This document shows, one piece after another, positions 43,545 to 52,702 of a DNA stretch of 64,000 nucleotides; position 1 is the stretch's first letter; every line of letters starts with the position of its first letter. A model generated the notes under the pieces. That model ran no database searches. It was not told the origin of the DNA and saw only the letters and a program-made list of their open reading frames with translations. Both the position numbers and the translations under genes were made by a program. This DNA comes from Pseudoalteromonas spongiae UST010723-006 (GTDB lineage: Bacteria; Pseudomonadota; Gammaproteobacteria; Enterobacterales; Alteromonadaceae), in contig NZ_CP011040.1 of NCBI RefSeq assembly GCF_000238255.3, positions 1,534,239-1,598,238 of the forward strand. The letters run 5' to 3'.

Positions 43545-45017
43545 TCAGCAATATTGTACTTGATTGCGACCTTGGTTTTTTGCGATATAAAGCGCTTTAT
43601 CTGCACGTTTAAGCATGGTTTCTAGCGTTTTATCATTTTGATCAAACGTACTCACGCCAATACTTAGAGTATATTGCACGGTTACATTATCCAATGTTAC
43701 TTGCTGCTCTGACACGGCTTGGCGTATACGCTCTGCGAGCGAAATTGCTTCATCTTGCGTTGACATAGGCAAAAACACAACTAGTTCTTCGCCGCCAATT
43801 CGCCCAGTAATATCAGATTCACGGGTAAATTGCCGCAGTACATCTGCCGTGTTTTTTATCACTTCATCGCCCATCGCATGGCCGTATTTGTCATTGATTA
43901 GTTTAAATTTATCTAAATCTAATAACAGCAGCGCACATGATCCCGGATGGCGCAAATATTGGCTAAATAAATGATGGGCAGTTTTAAAAAAACCTCTGCG
44001 ATTGTATAGTTCAGTAAGTGGATCGGTCACCGCCAGCTTAAGCGCCTTTTGTTTTTGATATTCTAATTGGCATGTGCGCTCTTCAACCCGTTGTTCTAGT
44101 AATCGGGTTAATTCTTCTTGCTCATCTTGCCTTTGATTAAACACAGCTTGCACCAAAAGCACCACCGCAAAAATAAACAAAAAGAAAAACTGCAAAGTGA
44201 TTTCCGCATCGCCGGCATGATGTTCATAAAAATAGCCCCAACCTTGGTTACTACCAATCCAAGTAAGAAAAAACACCAACATATTCATACAGCTGGTTAA
44301 AGTTGATGACAAGCGCATAGCACAATACAAAAGCGGAAACAGTATTAGAGACGGCTGTAAAATAGGTAAATCTAAATGTGTGTAGCCAGGGCCAAAAATT
44401 AAATAACAGCATAACACTGTAATGGCGGTTATTAGCAAAGACTGCGTAACATTTTGGGTTGTCATTTTATGCGGCCAGCGTCGCCATAAAAAATAAAGTG
44501 CAGGGCTTATCGCAATTGCCGCAAGCGCGTTACTAATGCTCCAATTCAAAATGCCAAAAAATAAACCATCAAACCACTCAAGCCCAAGCACATAATAAAT
44601 GCCTACACCAAAAATAGCCGAAACCATGCCCATTGCCACGCAGGCAAAAATAAACGTGCCAGCGACATTTTCGACTCTTTTTAATGGATTATGTAACACA
44701 ATTTGCTTGTACATAATATTAAATGCACACAGTGCCGCTAGCGTATTTCCGGTTGATGTAGCTAGGTTTATAACAAGATGATTAAACGAGAATGGATCTA
44801 AATTATTGAGATAAAAATGATATAACACCGCCAGCATAGATCCCGCAGCAACGCCGAGCCATGCTTTACGCCCAAATAAAGTGACCGCAGCAAGCGCGAC
44901 TCCCGCAGGCGGCCACGTAGAGAGAGTATGCAGTGCTTGCATCGTAAAAATAGCAAACAGCAAGTATATGCAGCAGGTAATTAGATTAAATTGCCAAGGC
45001 TTTAATACTGTTTTCAT
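43545..45017 (-). CDS. MASE1-GGDEF diguanylate cyclase
   Basis: A 490-residue membrane protein making cyclic di-GMP. The N-terminal half is a MASE1 sensor of about eight TMs (LSTWPPAGVALAAVTLFGRKAWLG). A coiled coil (about 290-325) joins it to a GGDEF domain (about 330-490) with DPLTELYNRRGFF, the active-site GGEEL (about residue 408) and the RESD I-site five residues before it, so product inhibition is expected. The gene is monocistronic. It would link an unknown membrane signal to motility or biofilm control. Confidence 0.94.
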   Translation of the reverse strand: MKTVLKPWQFNLITCCIYLLFAIFTMQALHTLSTWPPAGVALAAVTLFGRKAWLGVAAGSMLAVLYHFYLNNLDPFSFNHLVINLATSTGNTLAALCAFNIMYKQIVLHNPLKRVENVAGTFIFACVAMGMVSAIFGVGIYYVLGLEWFDGLFFGILNWSISNALAAIAISPALYFLWRRWPHKMTTQNVTQSLLITAITVLCCYLIFGPGYTHLDLPILQPSLILFPLLYCAMRLSSTLTSCMNMLVFFLTWIGSNQGWGYFYEHHAGDAEITLQFFFLFIFAVVLLVQAVFNQRQDEQEELTRLLEQRVEERTCQLEYQKQKALKLAVTDPLTELYNRRGFFKTAHHLFSQYLRHPGSCALLLLDLDKFKLINDKYGHAMGDEVIKNTADVLRQFTRESDITGRIGGEELVVFLPMSTQDEAISLAERIRQAVSEQQVTLDNVTVQYTLSIGVSTFDQNDKTLETMLKRADKALYIAKNQGRNQVQYC

Positions 45018-45073
45018 ATTCTTGTTATTTAGCTCAAGTGGGCTGAACTAAATGCATCTCCCCTTGGACAACA

Positions 45074-45112
45074 TAGAGCGTGTTGACCTTTACGATCTAA
45101 GTTCTATTCAAA
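45074..45112. mobile_element. Truncated copy of MITE-like element end
   Basis: TAGAGCGTGTTGACCTTTA followed by about 20 bases that match, inverted, the right end of the element at 39164-39430 (TAAATTCTG-type segment next to the inverted repeat). Only one end remains. It lies between the diguanylate cyclase start and a small gene. Confidence 0.6.
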
Positions 45113-45189
45113 TGTTTAAAATCCATAATGAGTATTACGCTTGCGGGTTTCCAAAATACGTGTGTTAGCCTTACAAAATAGCTTTGTTC

Positions 45190-45408
45190 TTATTGCTCAG
45201 CTAGTACCATATTCTTAATTTTTGTCGCTTTTTCAAAATGATCAAGTTTATGTGTTTCAATCCACCACGTAGCTGCTTCCATTAAACGTTCAGGGTCGTC
45301 GTTTTTATTGGCAAAAAACGCGTAAAATGACACGCCTACGTTATCGCCTTTCGCTGCAATTTTTTTATCGCATACTGAAATTATTTTTTGCCTAAGTTCC
45401 GCTCTCAT
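45190..45408 (-). CDS. Small conserved protein, DUF6500-like
   Basis: A 72-residue cytoplasmic protein, MRAELRQKIISVCDKKIAAKG, with a helical C-terminal part (AATWWIETHKLDHFEKATKIKNMV). It looks like the short conserved DUF6500 family as I recall it, whose role is unknown. AGGAAG lies upstream of the ATG. It is in the same direction as the acetyltransferase fusion to its right, separated by about 60 bp. Confidence 0.72.
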   Translation of the reverse strand: MRAELRQKIISVCDKKIAAKGDNVGVSFYAFFANKNDDPERLMEAATWWIETHKLDHFEKATKIKNMVLAEQ

Positions 45409-45470
45409 TAATACTTCTTCCTATTTATGGTTTAAAAACCAAGTTAAGCTGCACAAGCTGTAAACCCCGT

Positions 45471-46451
45471 TTACAGCTCTAATGTTAATTTAGGCCATTT
45501 TTCTTGCCACTTTTTGTTATTAAGTCGTGTTAAAAAAATAGCTTTATCACGTTTGGGATTATACCGCAGGCTTAAATTAAATAACGACTCAAAACCAAAA
45601 CCCGAGATAAAGGTAAGCTGATTCATATGGTTTAGTTTCACCGCAACGGCGGTTTCTTTTTCAGGCCAGTAACGCATCGCATCCACCAAACAACGATAAG
45701 GGTTATCGTGATTTTTTATGTGCATTAACGCCTGATTTTTTACTTGCCAATTTACGTTTGGCATTAACTGAACTAAGCTTGCTTGATGATTTTTTGCAAT
45801 ATTGTGGTCTGTCTCGTTTTGGTCAAAGTAAATAACATCAACGTCATTTAAACCACTTAATTTAGTTTTCCCATGAAGTTTGTCCCACACCAAGTTACGT
45901 AAAAAACCAGCCGCAATATACGCACTTGGTATATTAAGTTGGCGTACCGCATTAAGTGCTGACATCCGAAGCGGGTCGTCTAACACATCGCGTTCAAGCA
46001 AGTGCTGGTAACTATGATCTCGAGGCCTTCGCATCAAATATTCGGCGTAGTCTTCACCTACAACTTGAAAACCCAACTTCAAATACAACCCATATGCCAG
46101 GTTTTGTTTGATTACACTCAGCGCTACATCGAGCTGCTGCACTTTGGCGTTTTCAATCATTAACGCCATAACTTGGCTACCAAGTTGCTTATTTTGAAAA
46201 TCAGGGTGGATTTGTAATTGATAAATGTAACAACACCCAGTTTCAAGCTGATTAGCAAATTTGACCATACCAACAATGTTGCCATCGAAAACTATTAAGT
46301 GCGTTGCAGCAAATTGATAATTAACACGCGCTAAATGATCTTGCTCCGAACACGGCATACCCGCCTCAAGCAAATAGCTGTGCATGGTTAATTTTCGCAG
46401 CGATACTAGATAGTCAACATCGTTTTGTGTTGCTTTTTGTAGGCTAATCAT
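45471..46451 (-). CDS. GNAT acetyltransferase fused to a nucleotidyltransferase-like domain
   Basis: About 326 residues in two parts. The N-terminal part (about 1-140) is a GNAT fold with IYQLQIHPDFQNKQLGSQVM and YGLYLKLGFQVVG. The C-terminal part (about 150-326) looks like the nucleotidyltransferase-like family COG3575: SAYIAAGFLRNLVWDKLHG, then LSGLNDVDVIYFD with the D-x-D metal pair, then YRCLVDAMRYWPEKETAVAVKL. The start at 46451 was chosen because the upstream reading overlaps the GFA gene. It overlaps that gene by 8 bases. Function of the fusion is unknown. Confidence 0.82.
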   Translation of the reverse strand: MISLQKATQNDVDYLVSLRKLTMHSYLLEAGMPCSEQDHLARVNYQFAATHLIVFDGNIVGMVKFANQLETGCCYIYQLQIHPDFQNKQLGSQVMALMIENAKVQQLDVALSVIKQNLAYGLYLKLGFQVVGEDYAEYLMRRPRDHSYQHLLERDVLDDPLRMSALNAVRQLNIPSAYIAAGFLRNLVWDKLHGKTKLSGLNDVDVIYFDQNETDHNIAKNHQASLVQLMPNVNWQVKNQALMHIKNHDNPYRCLVDAMRYWPEKETAVAVKLNHMNQLTFISGFGFESLFNLSLRYNPKRDKAIFLTRLNNKKWQEKWPKLTLEL

Positions 46452-46860
46452 TTGAATTTGCTGTGCCGTAGGCGTTTGGATGCTGCAACCCATCATCGCC
46501 AATCTCATCCCACGACGCTTTTGAATCAACCCAAATATGATGGCGTACTTTAAACTGCTCAGCACCATGAGTGATTAGCCCTACCGGAATAAACTTTCGT
46601 TCACTGTCGTTATCGCCCGGTAATTTAGAGCCGCACACAGCGCAAAACCATGTTTGCCAGTCGCTGTTTGGTTTTTTCCACGTTGCGATATGGTCTGCTC
46701 CGCTTTGCCATTTAAAGTCGGCATTAGCAACCACCAGCACACCAATACCATTTGTGCCTGTCGCCTTGCGGCAAATCGAACAGTGACACATGTAAATGTC
46801 TTTTACATCACGGGTTATTTCAAACTGCACCGCATTGCAATTACATGCCCCTTTAATCAT
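46444..46860 (-). CDS. GFA (glutathione-dependent formaldehyde-activating-like) family protein
   Basis: A 138-residue zinc protein with the GFA cysteine pattern: GACNCNAV, CHCSICRKATG and FCAVCGSKLP. The fold is compact and beta-rich. Relatives are annotated as glutathione-dependent formaldehyde-activating enzymes, but most have no proven activity. It overlaps the downstream GNAT-nucleotidyltransferase gene by 8 bases, so the two are co-translated. A second, distinct GFA protein is encoded at 52265-52666. Confidence 0.9.
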   Translation of the reverse strand: MIKGACNCNAVQFEITRDVKDIYMCHCSICRKATGTNGIGVLVVANADFKWQSGADHIATWKKPNSDWQTWFCAVCGSKLPGDNDSERKFIPVGLITHGAEQFKVRHHIWVDSKASWDEIGDDGLQHPNAYGTANSND

Positions 46861-46999
46861 CGCAACGACCTCAATCTGTGTTTTATCGTAATTATTTTCA
46901 CTTTAAAGTAATTTAGGTAATGATCCTAGGGTCTGTTAATTTATCAAATTCAGCAGACCCAAAGCATACGGATAGAAACAACATAAAACAGGACCCCAG

Positions 47000-48229
47000 A
47001 TGAAACGCTTTTTTCAGCTATTTTTAATATGTGTCGTATTTTTCGCAACGACCATTGAGGCACAAGCTCAACGTATCACTACCGCGTCTAGCACGCTAAA
47101 TGAAGACAGAACAATTCAAATATTACTGCCTGAAAGCTACGCGGCAAACCCCAATGCGACTTACCCCGTAATTTACTTGCTTGATGGCGACTACAATTTT
47201 AACGCGGTATCTGGCATGTTAGATATGCTCGCCAATAAAGGCGAACTGATTCCAAATGTGATTTTGGTGGCAATTGCTGATAAAGGCACTCAGTCATACC
47301 GTAGCTATATGACACCTAGCTTTAACGAGCAAAAAACGCCCGACAATGCGACAAAATTTGCCACCTATTTAGCCGAAGAAGTAAAACCTTATATTAGTAA
47401 ACACTACCGCACAGCAAATAATCATATTTTGGTGGGTCAGTCGATTGGCGGGCTGTTTGTACTCAATACGTTAATTGAAAAGCCCAATAGTTTTAATCAT
47501 TATATTGCGATTAGCCCGTCTGTTTGGGTTGGCGATAACGCCATAGTTAAAAAAGCCAACAACCAATTAAAGCAACAAATCGATACGCCGATTTCGCTTC
47601 ACTTAGCCCTTGGCGATGAAACCCGCATGGGGCAATATGATTTTATTAATTATTTGGACTTAAACCCTGGCGCTAATCTAACGTGGCAATTTACCCATTA
47701 CCCAGATGAAAATCATAACTCAGTAGGTTTAATTGCATTACGAAATAGTTTAAAAACGATTTTCAAAGGGTGGCACATTAATGAGCGCGAACTTGCAACA
47801 AAAACGCCGCAGTCAATTATCGAGCATTATGCTGCTTTACAAGAGAAATGGCAGCTAAAACAAGCAATGCCCAATAGTGTCGCGCAAAGTTTAATGCGCT
47901 ATCACTACCGCAATCAATTAGTTGATAACGTGCCCGAGTTTATCGCATCAGCAATTGATATTTTGCCACAATCAAGCCAAGTTTTAGTAGCAAAGCAAGC
48001 AAGTTACGCCGGTCATTTTGATTCGCCAAAGGCTGCGTTAACTATTCTAAAAGAAAGTGAAAGTCAGCATGTTGAATCAATAAGTCATTTAAAAGCAATT
48101 GCTGGCGTTTACGAGCAACTAGGCGATACTAAAAATGCGCAGCACTATTACAAAAAGGCCCTCACGGTTGCGAAAAATCAAAACGCACAGCAATGGCAAC
48201 TTAATATTTTGGCTGCAAAAATTAACTAG
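47000..48229 (+). CDS. Exported alpha/beta-hydrolase esterase (IroE/Fes-like)
   Basis: A 409-residue periplasmic hydrolase with a signal peptide (MKRFFQLFLICVVFFATTIEAQA). The esterase domain (about 25-265) has PVIYLLDGDYNF, the nucleophile elbow GQSIGGLF, and a catalytic His in PDENHNS. The C-terminal 120 residues form a TPR-like tail (GVYEQLGDTKNAQHYYKKAL). Relatives act on siderophore esters or are broad esterases; the TPR tail is common in marine-bacterial homologues. It is monocistronic with a terminator. Confidence 0.88.
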   Translation: MKRFFQLFLICVVFFATTIEAQAQRITTASSTLNEDRTIQILLPESYAANPNATYPVIYLLDGDYNFNAVSGMLDMLANKGELIPNVILVAIADKGTQSYRSYMTPSFNEQKTPDNATKFATYLAEEVKPYISKHYRTANNHILVGQSIGGLFVLNTLIEKPNSFNHYIAISPSVWVGDNAIVKKANNQLKQQIDTPISLHLALGDETRMGQYDFINYLDLNPGANLTWQFTHYPDENHNSVGLIALRNSLKTIFKGWHINERELATKTPQSIIEHYAALQEKWQLKQAMPNSVAQSLMRYHYRNQLVDNVPEFIASAIDILPQSSQVLVAKQASYAGHFDSPKAALTILKESESQHVESISHLKAIAGVYEQLGDTKNAQHYYKKALTVAKNQNAQQWQLNILAAKIN

Positions 48230-48329
48230 CCAGGCCTTTTGCTTAAAGGTTGGTTAACGATTTAAACTTGATAGATAGAATAGCTTCGTCACATCCCGCA
48301 TATTGAGATTGGAAAAGTGACAACCTTAT

Positions 48330-48353
48330 TAAGCGCCAAATTGGCGCTTTTTA
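48330..48353 (+). terminator. Rho-independent terminator
   Basis: AAGCGCCAAATTGGCGCTTTTT: an AGCGCCAA/TTGGCGCT stem with almost no loop, followed by a T-run. It ends the esterase transcript. Confidence 0.85.
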
Positions 48354-48443
48354 TTTGCGCTTTGATTGGTGCCCAGTCAATAACTAGATTTCACGTTAAT
48401 TTGAATTACACTCAAAGAATGAAATTTAGCCAACTCCAATAAA

Positions 48444-48851
48444 ATGGCAATTGAACACGGAACTTTCTCACTTACATTATTACCCAACAATATCATCGTG
48501 GCCGATGCAAAAGGGCCTTGGAATATTGAAGCCGTTGATCATTACCATAACGACGTAGCTGCTATAGTAAATGGATTTGCCGGAAACCCATGGCATCATA
48601 GTGCAATTCTTCGTTGTGAAACGGTATTTATTCCACAAGTTATCACACTACTTGAACAACATTTTTTGTGGCGCAAACAAAATAATGTACAGTCAGACAC
48701 CACCATACTTACCGATAGCTTTAGCAAAAACATCTCTAAGCAACAAATAACACAAATCTTCGAAAGGCTTGAAATAACGCACTTTTTTGCGAGCGATTTA
48801 GATACTGCACTACAGCAAATAGCAAAGCTAAAAGCTGTAACGAAAAATTGA
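48444..48851 (+). CDS. SpoIIAA-like small protein
   Basis: A 135-residue protein starting MAIEHGTFSLTLLPNNIIVADAKGPWN, related in layout to the protein at 28504-28881 (HG near the start, GPWN/GPFN after the second strand, a C-terminal DTALQQIA helix matching DALAIINA). Central WHHSAILRCETVFIP suggests a beta-alpha repeat. No signal peptide. It lies 120 bp upstream of the blaI operator region and is transcribed the same way, but is probably separate from that pair. Function unknown. Confidence 0.68.
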   Translation: MAIEHGTFSLTLLPNNIIVADAKGPWNIEAVDHYHNDVAAIVNGFAGNPWHHSAILRCETVFIPQVITLLEQHFLWRKQNNVQSDTTILTDSFSKNISKQQITQIFERLEITHFFASDLDTALQQIAKLKAVTKN

Positions 48852-48917
48852 GCACTAAATAATCAACTAACTAATTAAATTAGCCAATCCATACATTCAA
48901 TTAAAAAAACGCTTGTT

Positions 48918-48962
48918 ATATCTACACATGTAGAGATAAGATATATCTACATTTGTAGATAT
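48918..48962. promoter_or_regulatory. Two BlaI/MecI-type operators
   Basis: TACACATGTA (48923-48932) and TACATTTGTA (48948-48957) lie in longer inverted repeats TCTACACATGTAGA and ATATCTACATTTGTAGATAT, 25 bp centre to centre. The TACA-N2-TGTA core is that bound by BlaI/MecI repressors. They lie immediately before the repressor gene. Confidence 0.85.
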
Positions 48963-48973
48963 AGAGAATTCTG

Positions 48974-49351
48974 ATGGCACTTTCTAATTTTGAACTAGAA
49001 GTGATGCAACTTTTTTGGCACCACAAAGAGGCCAGTGCACCTGAAATTCATAAGCAAATCGCAAATACACGCGACGTAAAGTACAGCACCGTTAAAACGA
49101 TTATCGACCGACTAGAAAAAAAGGGCAGTGTAAAGCGCAGCAAAACCCAAGGACGTACTATTTTTTACGCACCTACCACAGAAAAACAAAGTGTTAGCGT
49201 GCCGCTAATTAAAGATTTTATAAACAAAGTGTTCCTTGGTAAAAGCCGACCATTAGCGGCTCATATTTTAGAGCAGGAATCGCTTTCAATGGACGATCTT
49301 GAATACTTAGAGTCGGTGCTTAAAGAACGTAAAAAGGACTTACAAAAATGA
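48974..49351 (+). CDS. BlaI/MecI/CopY-family repressor
   Basis: A 125-residue repressor. The winged helix (about 5-75) has MALSNFELEVMQLFWHHKEASAPEIHK and the recognition helix VKYSTVKTIIDRLEKKGSVKR. The C-terminal helices provide the dimer and the protease-sensitive part. Two TACA-N2-TGTA operators precede it, so it represses its own operon. It overlaps the next gene by 4 bases. In known systems the M56 partner triggers cleavage of the repressor. No beta-lactamase gene is present. Confidence 0.93.
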   Translation: MALSNFELEVMQLFWHHKEASAPEIHKQIANTRDVKYSTVKTIIDRLEKKGSVKRSKTQGRTIFYAPTTEKQSVSVPLIKDFINKVFLGKSRPLAAHILEQESLSMDDLEYLESVLKERKKDLQK

Positions 49352-50625
49352 TGTTTTACTTGTTGATCAACATAGGCATTTCGGTACTTGTGCTGAGCTT
49401 ATTAACATTTGGTAACGGGTCAAATAAAGCAAACTATCGCTTATCGGTATTTGCGCTTGTTACTTGGTGTATTCCCTACCCTATGCTCGCTAAATTACTA
49501 CCAGCAGATGCATTGGTTAATCCAATTATTCTGTCGCAAACATTCAGCACAATAACCGCGCAGCAAACACGTCTTAATACTCATTTTATTGATTATCAGC
49601 AACTCAGTTTAATGCTATTACTTAGCAGTGTGTTGTTGGGTGGCGTGATATTTAGCACACGCTTGATACGACAGTTAAAAACACACGCACGCATTGTTAA
49701 TAGCGCATCATTTAGCTATTGCGACACCTTATCTAAGCAACATGCAGTGCCCGTTTACCGCGCTGAAAACGTGCCTAGTGGTATGCTTATGGGAGTTTTT
49801 AACAGCAAAATAGTGCTATCGAGCTCCATCACGCAAGCCAACCAAATCGCGCTTATTGTTAACCACGAAAAAACACACAAAGTACGTAACGATAACTTAC
49901 GTTTGCTGTTCTTAACCTTAGTGGAGAGTTTGTTGTGGTGGAATCCTCTGGTTAAAAAGCTGAGCAAACAAACACGCTTTTATATTGAAGCCCTGTGTGA
50001 TGAACAATGCGCACAACATTATGGCCATAAAGCATATCAGGCTGATTTTGCCGAGTTAATTTTACACCAACACCAAAGCCAGCAGCTCACTTTAAACTGC
50101 ACGGCAACCTCAACTAAAAACAATAACATTCAACGACTAAAACGTCTCAAGGAACAAAGAGAAATGACTTTAAAAAACAAACTTACCTATACCATGTCGG
50201 TTACAGCGGCACTATTGTTAATTACATGGCACACACTTGCGCTAGCTGCACCAAACAGCGCTAACACTAAAAGTGAGCAAGGTGCTTTTGTAAATTTTGA
50301 ACTTAACGTGACCGAACGCACGAGTGATCAAGCGATAAACACACACACGTCACAAATGACAATGTGGGTACATTTTAACGAAAAAGCAGCGTTTAATATT
50401 AGCGACAAATTTCATTTTAACTTTGTGATATCTGAGAATAATGACGTTGCAGAAGTAGAAATGGCCATCTTAGAAGTAAGCGACGCGGGCGAAGAAGTTG
50501 TAGCGCAACCAAAGCTCATTGTTGCATTCGACCAAGAAGCAAAAATTGAAATTGATAATTACCAAGTAAGTAACCACGCGTATTCAATTGCGTTTACACC
50601 AAGCCGAGGGCAAAAACCGGAATAA
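49348..50625 (+). CDS. M56-family membrane metalloprotease (BlaR1-like signal transducer)
   Basis: A 425-residue membrane zinc protease. N-terminal TMs (about 1-25, 30-50, 88-110) lead to a gluzincin site HEKTH (H173-E174-x-x-H177) and a third-ligand segment (YIEALCDEQC). A further TM (about 285-305, MSVTAALLLITWHTLALAA) precedes a roughly 120-residue extracytoplasmic domain. That domain is not the penicillin-binding domain of BlaR1 and is mostly beta, so it senses something else. It is coupled to the repressor by a 4-base overlap. Confidence 0.9.
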   Translation: MMFYLLINIGISVLVLSLLTFGNGSNKANYRLSVFALVTWCIPYPMLAKLLPADALVNPIILSQTFSTITAQQTRLNTHFIDYQQLSLMLLLSSVLLGGVIFSTRLIRQLKTHARIVNSASFSYCDTLSKQHAVPVYRAENVPSGMLMGVFNSKIVLSSSITQANQIALIVNHEKTHKVRNDNLRLLFLTLVESLLWWNPLVKKLSKQTRFYIEALCDEQCAQHYGHKAYQADFAELILHQHQSQQLTLNCTATSTKNNNIQRLKRLKEQREMTLKNKLTYTMSVTAALLLITWHTLALAAPNSANTKSEQGAFVNFELNVTERTSDQAINTHTSQMTMWVHFNEKAAFNISDKFHFNFVISENNDVAEVEMAILEVSDAGEEVVAQPKLIVAFDQEAKIEIDNYQVSNHAYSIAFTPSRGQKPE

Positions 50626-50762
50626 AACAGCTAGGTCTATTTATCAACTTAGAGCGCAGATAAATAGGCCTGTTGCATCTTTGTGAAAAGTAAAACTAGC
50701 TTCACTATTACGCCAATACAAACTTAAATCCAAGGAATAACGTACCTTTAAATCACACATAA

Positions 50763-52061
50763 TTAGTCTTTTTTAGATACATTTTTCAAGTTAAAGCTCA
50801 GCGCAAATGCAATGCCACTAAAAAGCGCAAACGCTAACATCACCGCAAAAATTGAAAACTGCGCTAATGCCCCGCTTAATAGGCCAATTAGTAACAGCAC
50901 CACGCCAATTAAACTATTACTGACCGATACATAGTCAGTTCGTTTATTACCACCGGCCATATCGACTAAATATGTTTTTCGTGCTTGGCGCACACCTTCG
51001 TGCACTACAAGTAGTACAAAAAACAATGCAAGGTAAGGGTAAATACTGTCAACTTCAAACCAAATAAGCGTTGCACTAAGTAAACAAATAATCGTATTTA
51101 AACTTGCCGTAAATGCCATCAGCCCTTTACTGCTTTTGTCTGCCAATTTACCCCAGATTCGACCACTTATAAGGCTTGCGATACCACCAAGTACAATTAA
51201 ACTGGCTAGCGAAACATAAGAAGAACTGGCTTGCTGCTCTGCCATTAAAACCAAGTAAGGGGCCGCTAAACCAGAGCTTATCATCAGGCTTCGTACCCAC
51301 ACAAAACGAGCAAAACCAATATCTTGCTTAAGTAGTTTTAAGTTATTTTTTGCAACATCGAGCGCACTTTTGTCGTCGTTCTTATCACCATCATATTCTT
51401 TAATAAGCGCACAACTAAATGCACTTAATAAAAAGCATACAGCAGCCAGCGAAAGTAAAATAATCGTTCCATCTTGTTCGCTTGAGCGCAGATATAACGC
51501 ACCACCAAACACAATTGTAATTGCACCGGCAATGCTTGCGGCGGTACCACTTAGTTTGCCACGTTTACTTTTATCAATGGTTTTACCCATCACATCTTTA
51601 TTTGCGATAGAGGAAATAGCGCGTGCCAAACTAAATAGAATGGTTAAAACAACAATAGCGATACCAGCCACAGTGCCACTCAATCTTATTGCCGCAAACA
51701 GCAAAGCAAGTACCGCAATAGCCTGTAATACCGCGCCATAAACAAGATATTGCTTACGCGTTGCTTGGCGGCGAATATGCGCACCCAATACAATTTGTGG
51801 CAACATCGCGCCCGATTCACGTATTGGCACAAGCAGTGAGGTTAGAAAGATTGGCGCACCTGTGGTTGCCATTAACCAAGGCAACACCACTTTAGCGCTG
51901 GCGAGTGAATCGGCGATTTTGCTTAATACCAGCGACACAACAAACAACAGGTAATTACCGTTTTGCGCCTGACAGGCGTTATCGTCAAGTTCGTTACACT
52001 TGGACGAATTACTGCCGATGCGATTATGGAAACGCTCTACCCATTTTGAAAAATGCGTCAT
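50763..52061 (-). CDS. MFS transporter
   Basis: A 432-residue major-facilitator carrier with about 12 TMs after an N-terminal cytoplasmic stretch of about 35 residues. Features include SLLVPIRESGAMLPQIVLGAHI and the loop RKQYLVYGAV after TM2, and a second-half loop with SGRIWGKLADKSSKGLM, the MFS motif A. The family resembles uncharacterised multidrug- or sugar-like MFS proteins. It is monocistronic and its substrate cannot be inferred. Confidence 0.87.
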   Translation of the reverse strand: MTHFSKWVERFHNRIGSNSSKCNELDDNACQAQNGNYLLFVVSLVLSKIADSLASAKVVLPWLMATTGAPIFLTSLLVPIRESGAMLPQIVLGAHIRRQATRKQYLVYGAVLQAIAVLALLFAAIRLSGTVAGIAIVVLTILFSLARAISSIANKDVMGKTIDKSKRGKLSGTAASIAGAITIVFGGALYLRSSEQDGTIILLSLAAVCFLLSAFSCALIKEYDGDKNDDKSALDVAKNNLKLLKQDIGFARFVWVRSLMISSGLAAPYLVLMAEQQASSSYVSLASLIVLGGIASLISGRIWGKLADKSSKGLMAFTASLNTIICLLSATLIWFEVDSIYPYLALFFVLLVVHEGVRQARKTYLVDMAGGNKRTDYVSVSNSLIGVVLLLIGLLSGALAQFSIFAVMLAFALFSGIAFALSFNLKNVSKKD

Positions 52062-52264
52062 AAATCCTTAGAAATTCCGTTTTAATTAAGCTTATTACTA
52101 CGAAAATATATACTATTTAGATCAGATACTTAACCTTTAGACTAGTTATTAAGCAAAGCAACTGATGCAATTAATTAAAACGGCAATCGCAAAACCTTTG
52201 CAAACACATTAACTAAATCTGTCGCTAAAAGTCGCTTACTACGGCAAGTTCAAATTATGTCATA

Positions 52265-52666
52265 TTATTTCGGCAAGCCGTTAAAACAAGGTGTGTGCGC
52301 AATATCATTAAACCAAGGCGCGCGGCTTTTAACAAAAATTTGCGCACTTGGAGACATGGGCACATCTGTATCTAAACTGCCAGCAGGGACCACAACACAA
52401 TTAAAATCGTGATCGTGTGTTGGCAATGGCGAACCGCAATCGGTGCAAAAACTTTTCACATGCCGAGTGTTTAAATGTTGATAACGTTTTACCTTTTCCA
52501 GCCCTTGCAGCCAGTCTATCTGCGCATTAAATGCAAATAAATTGGCACCATGAGCGGTACCGGTTCCCTTTTTACAGCGCGCACAATGACACAAATAAAA
52601 TGCATTAAAACTACCGGTTACCGCATACTTAACTGCGCCACATAAACATGAACCTTGATGCTGCAT
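52265..52666 (-). CDS. GFA-family zinc protein
   Basis: A 133-residue protein with MQHQGSCLCGAVKYAV, CHCARCKKGTG and FCTDCGSPLP, the GFA zinc-Cys pattern. It ends with VKSRAPWFNDIAHTPCF, typical of the family. It shares only the fold pattern with the GFA protein at 46444-46860. It is in line with the VOC gene to its right, about 37 bp apart, and may be co-transcribed. Substrate not known. Confidence 0.88.
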   Translation of the reverse strand: MQHQGSCLCGAVKYAVTGSFNAFYLCHCARCKKGTGTAHGANLFAFNAQIDWLQGLEKVKRYQHLNTRHVKSFCTDCGSPLPTHDHDFNCVVVPAGSLDTDVPMSPSAQIFVKSRAPWFNDIAHTPCFNGLPK

Positions 52667-52702
52667 ACGCGTTTCTCCTAGCCGCTCTCTTTAGACTTAC
52701 AA

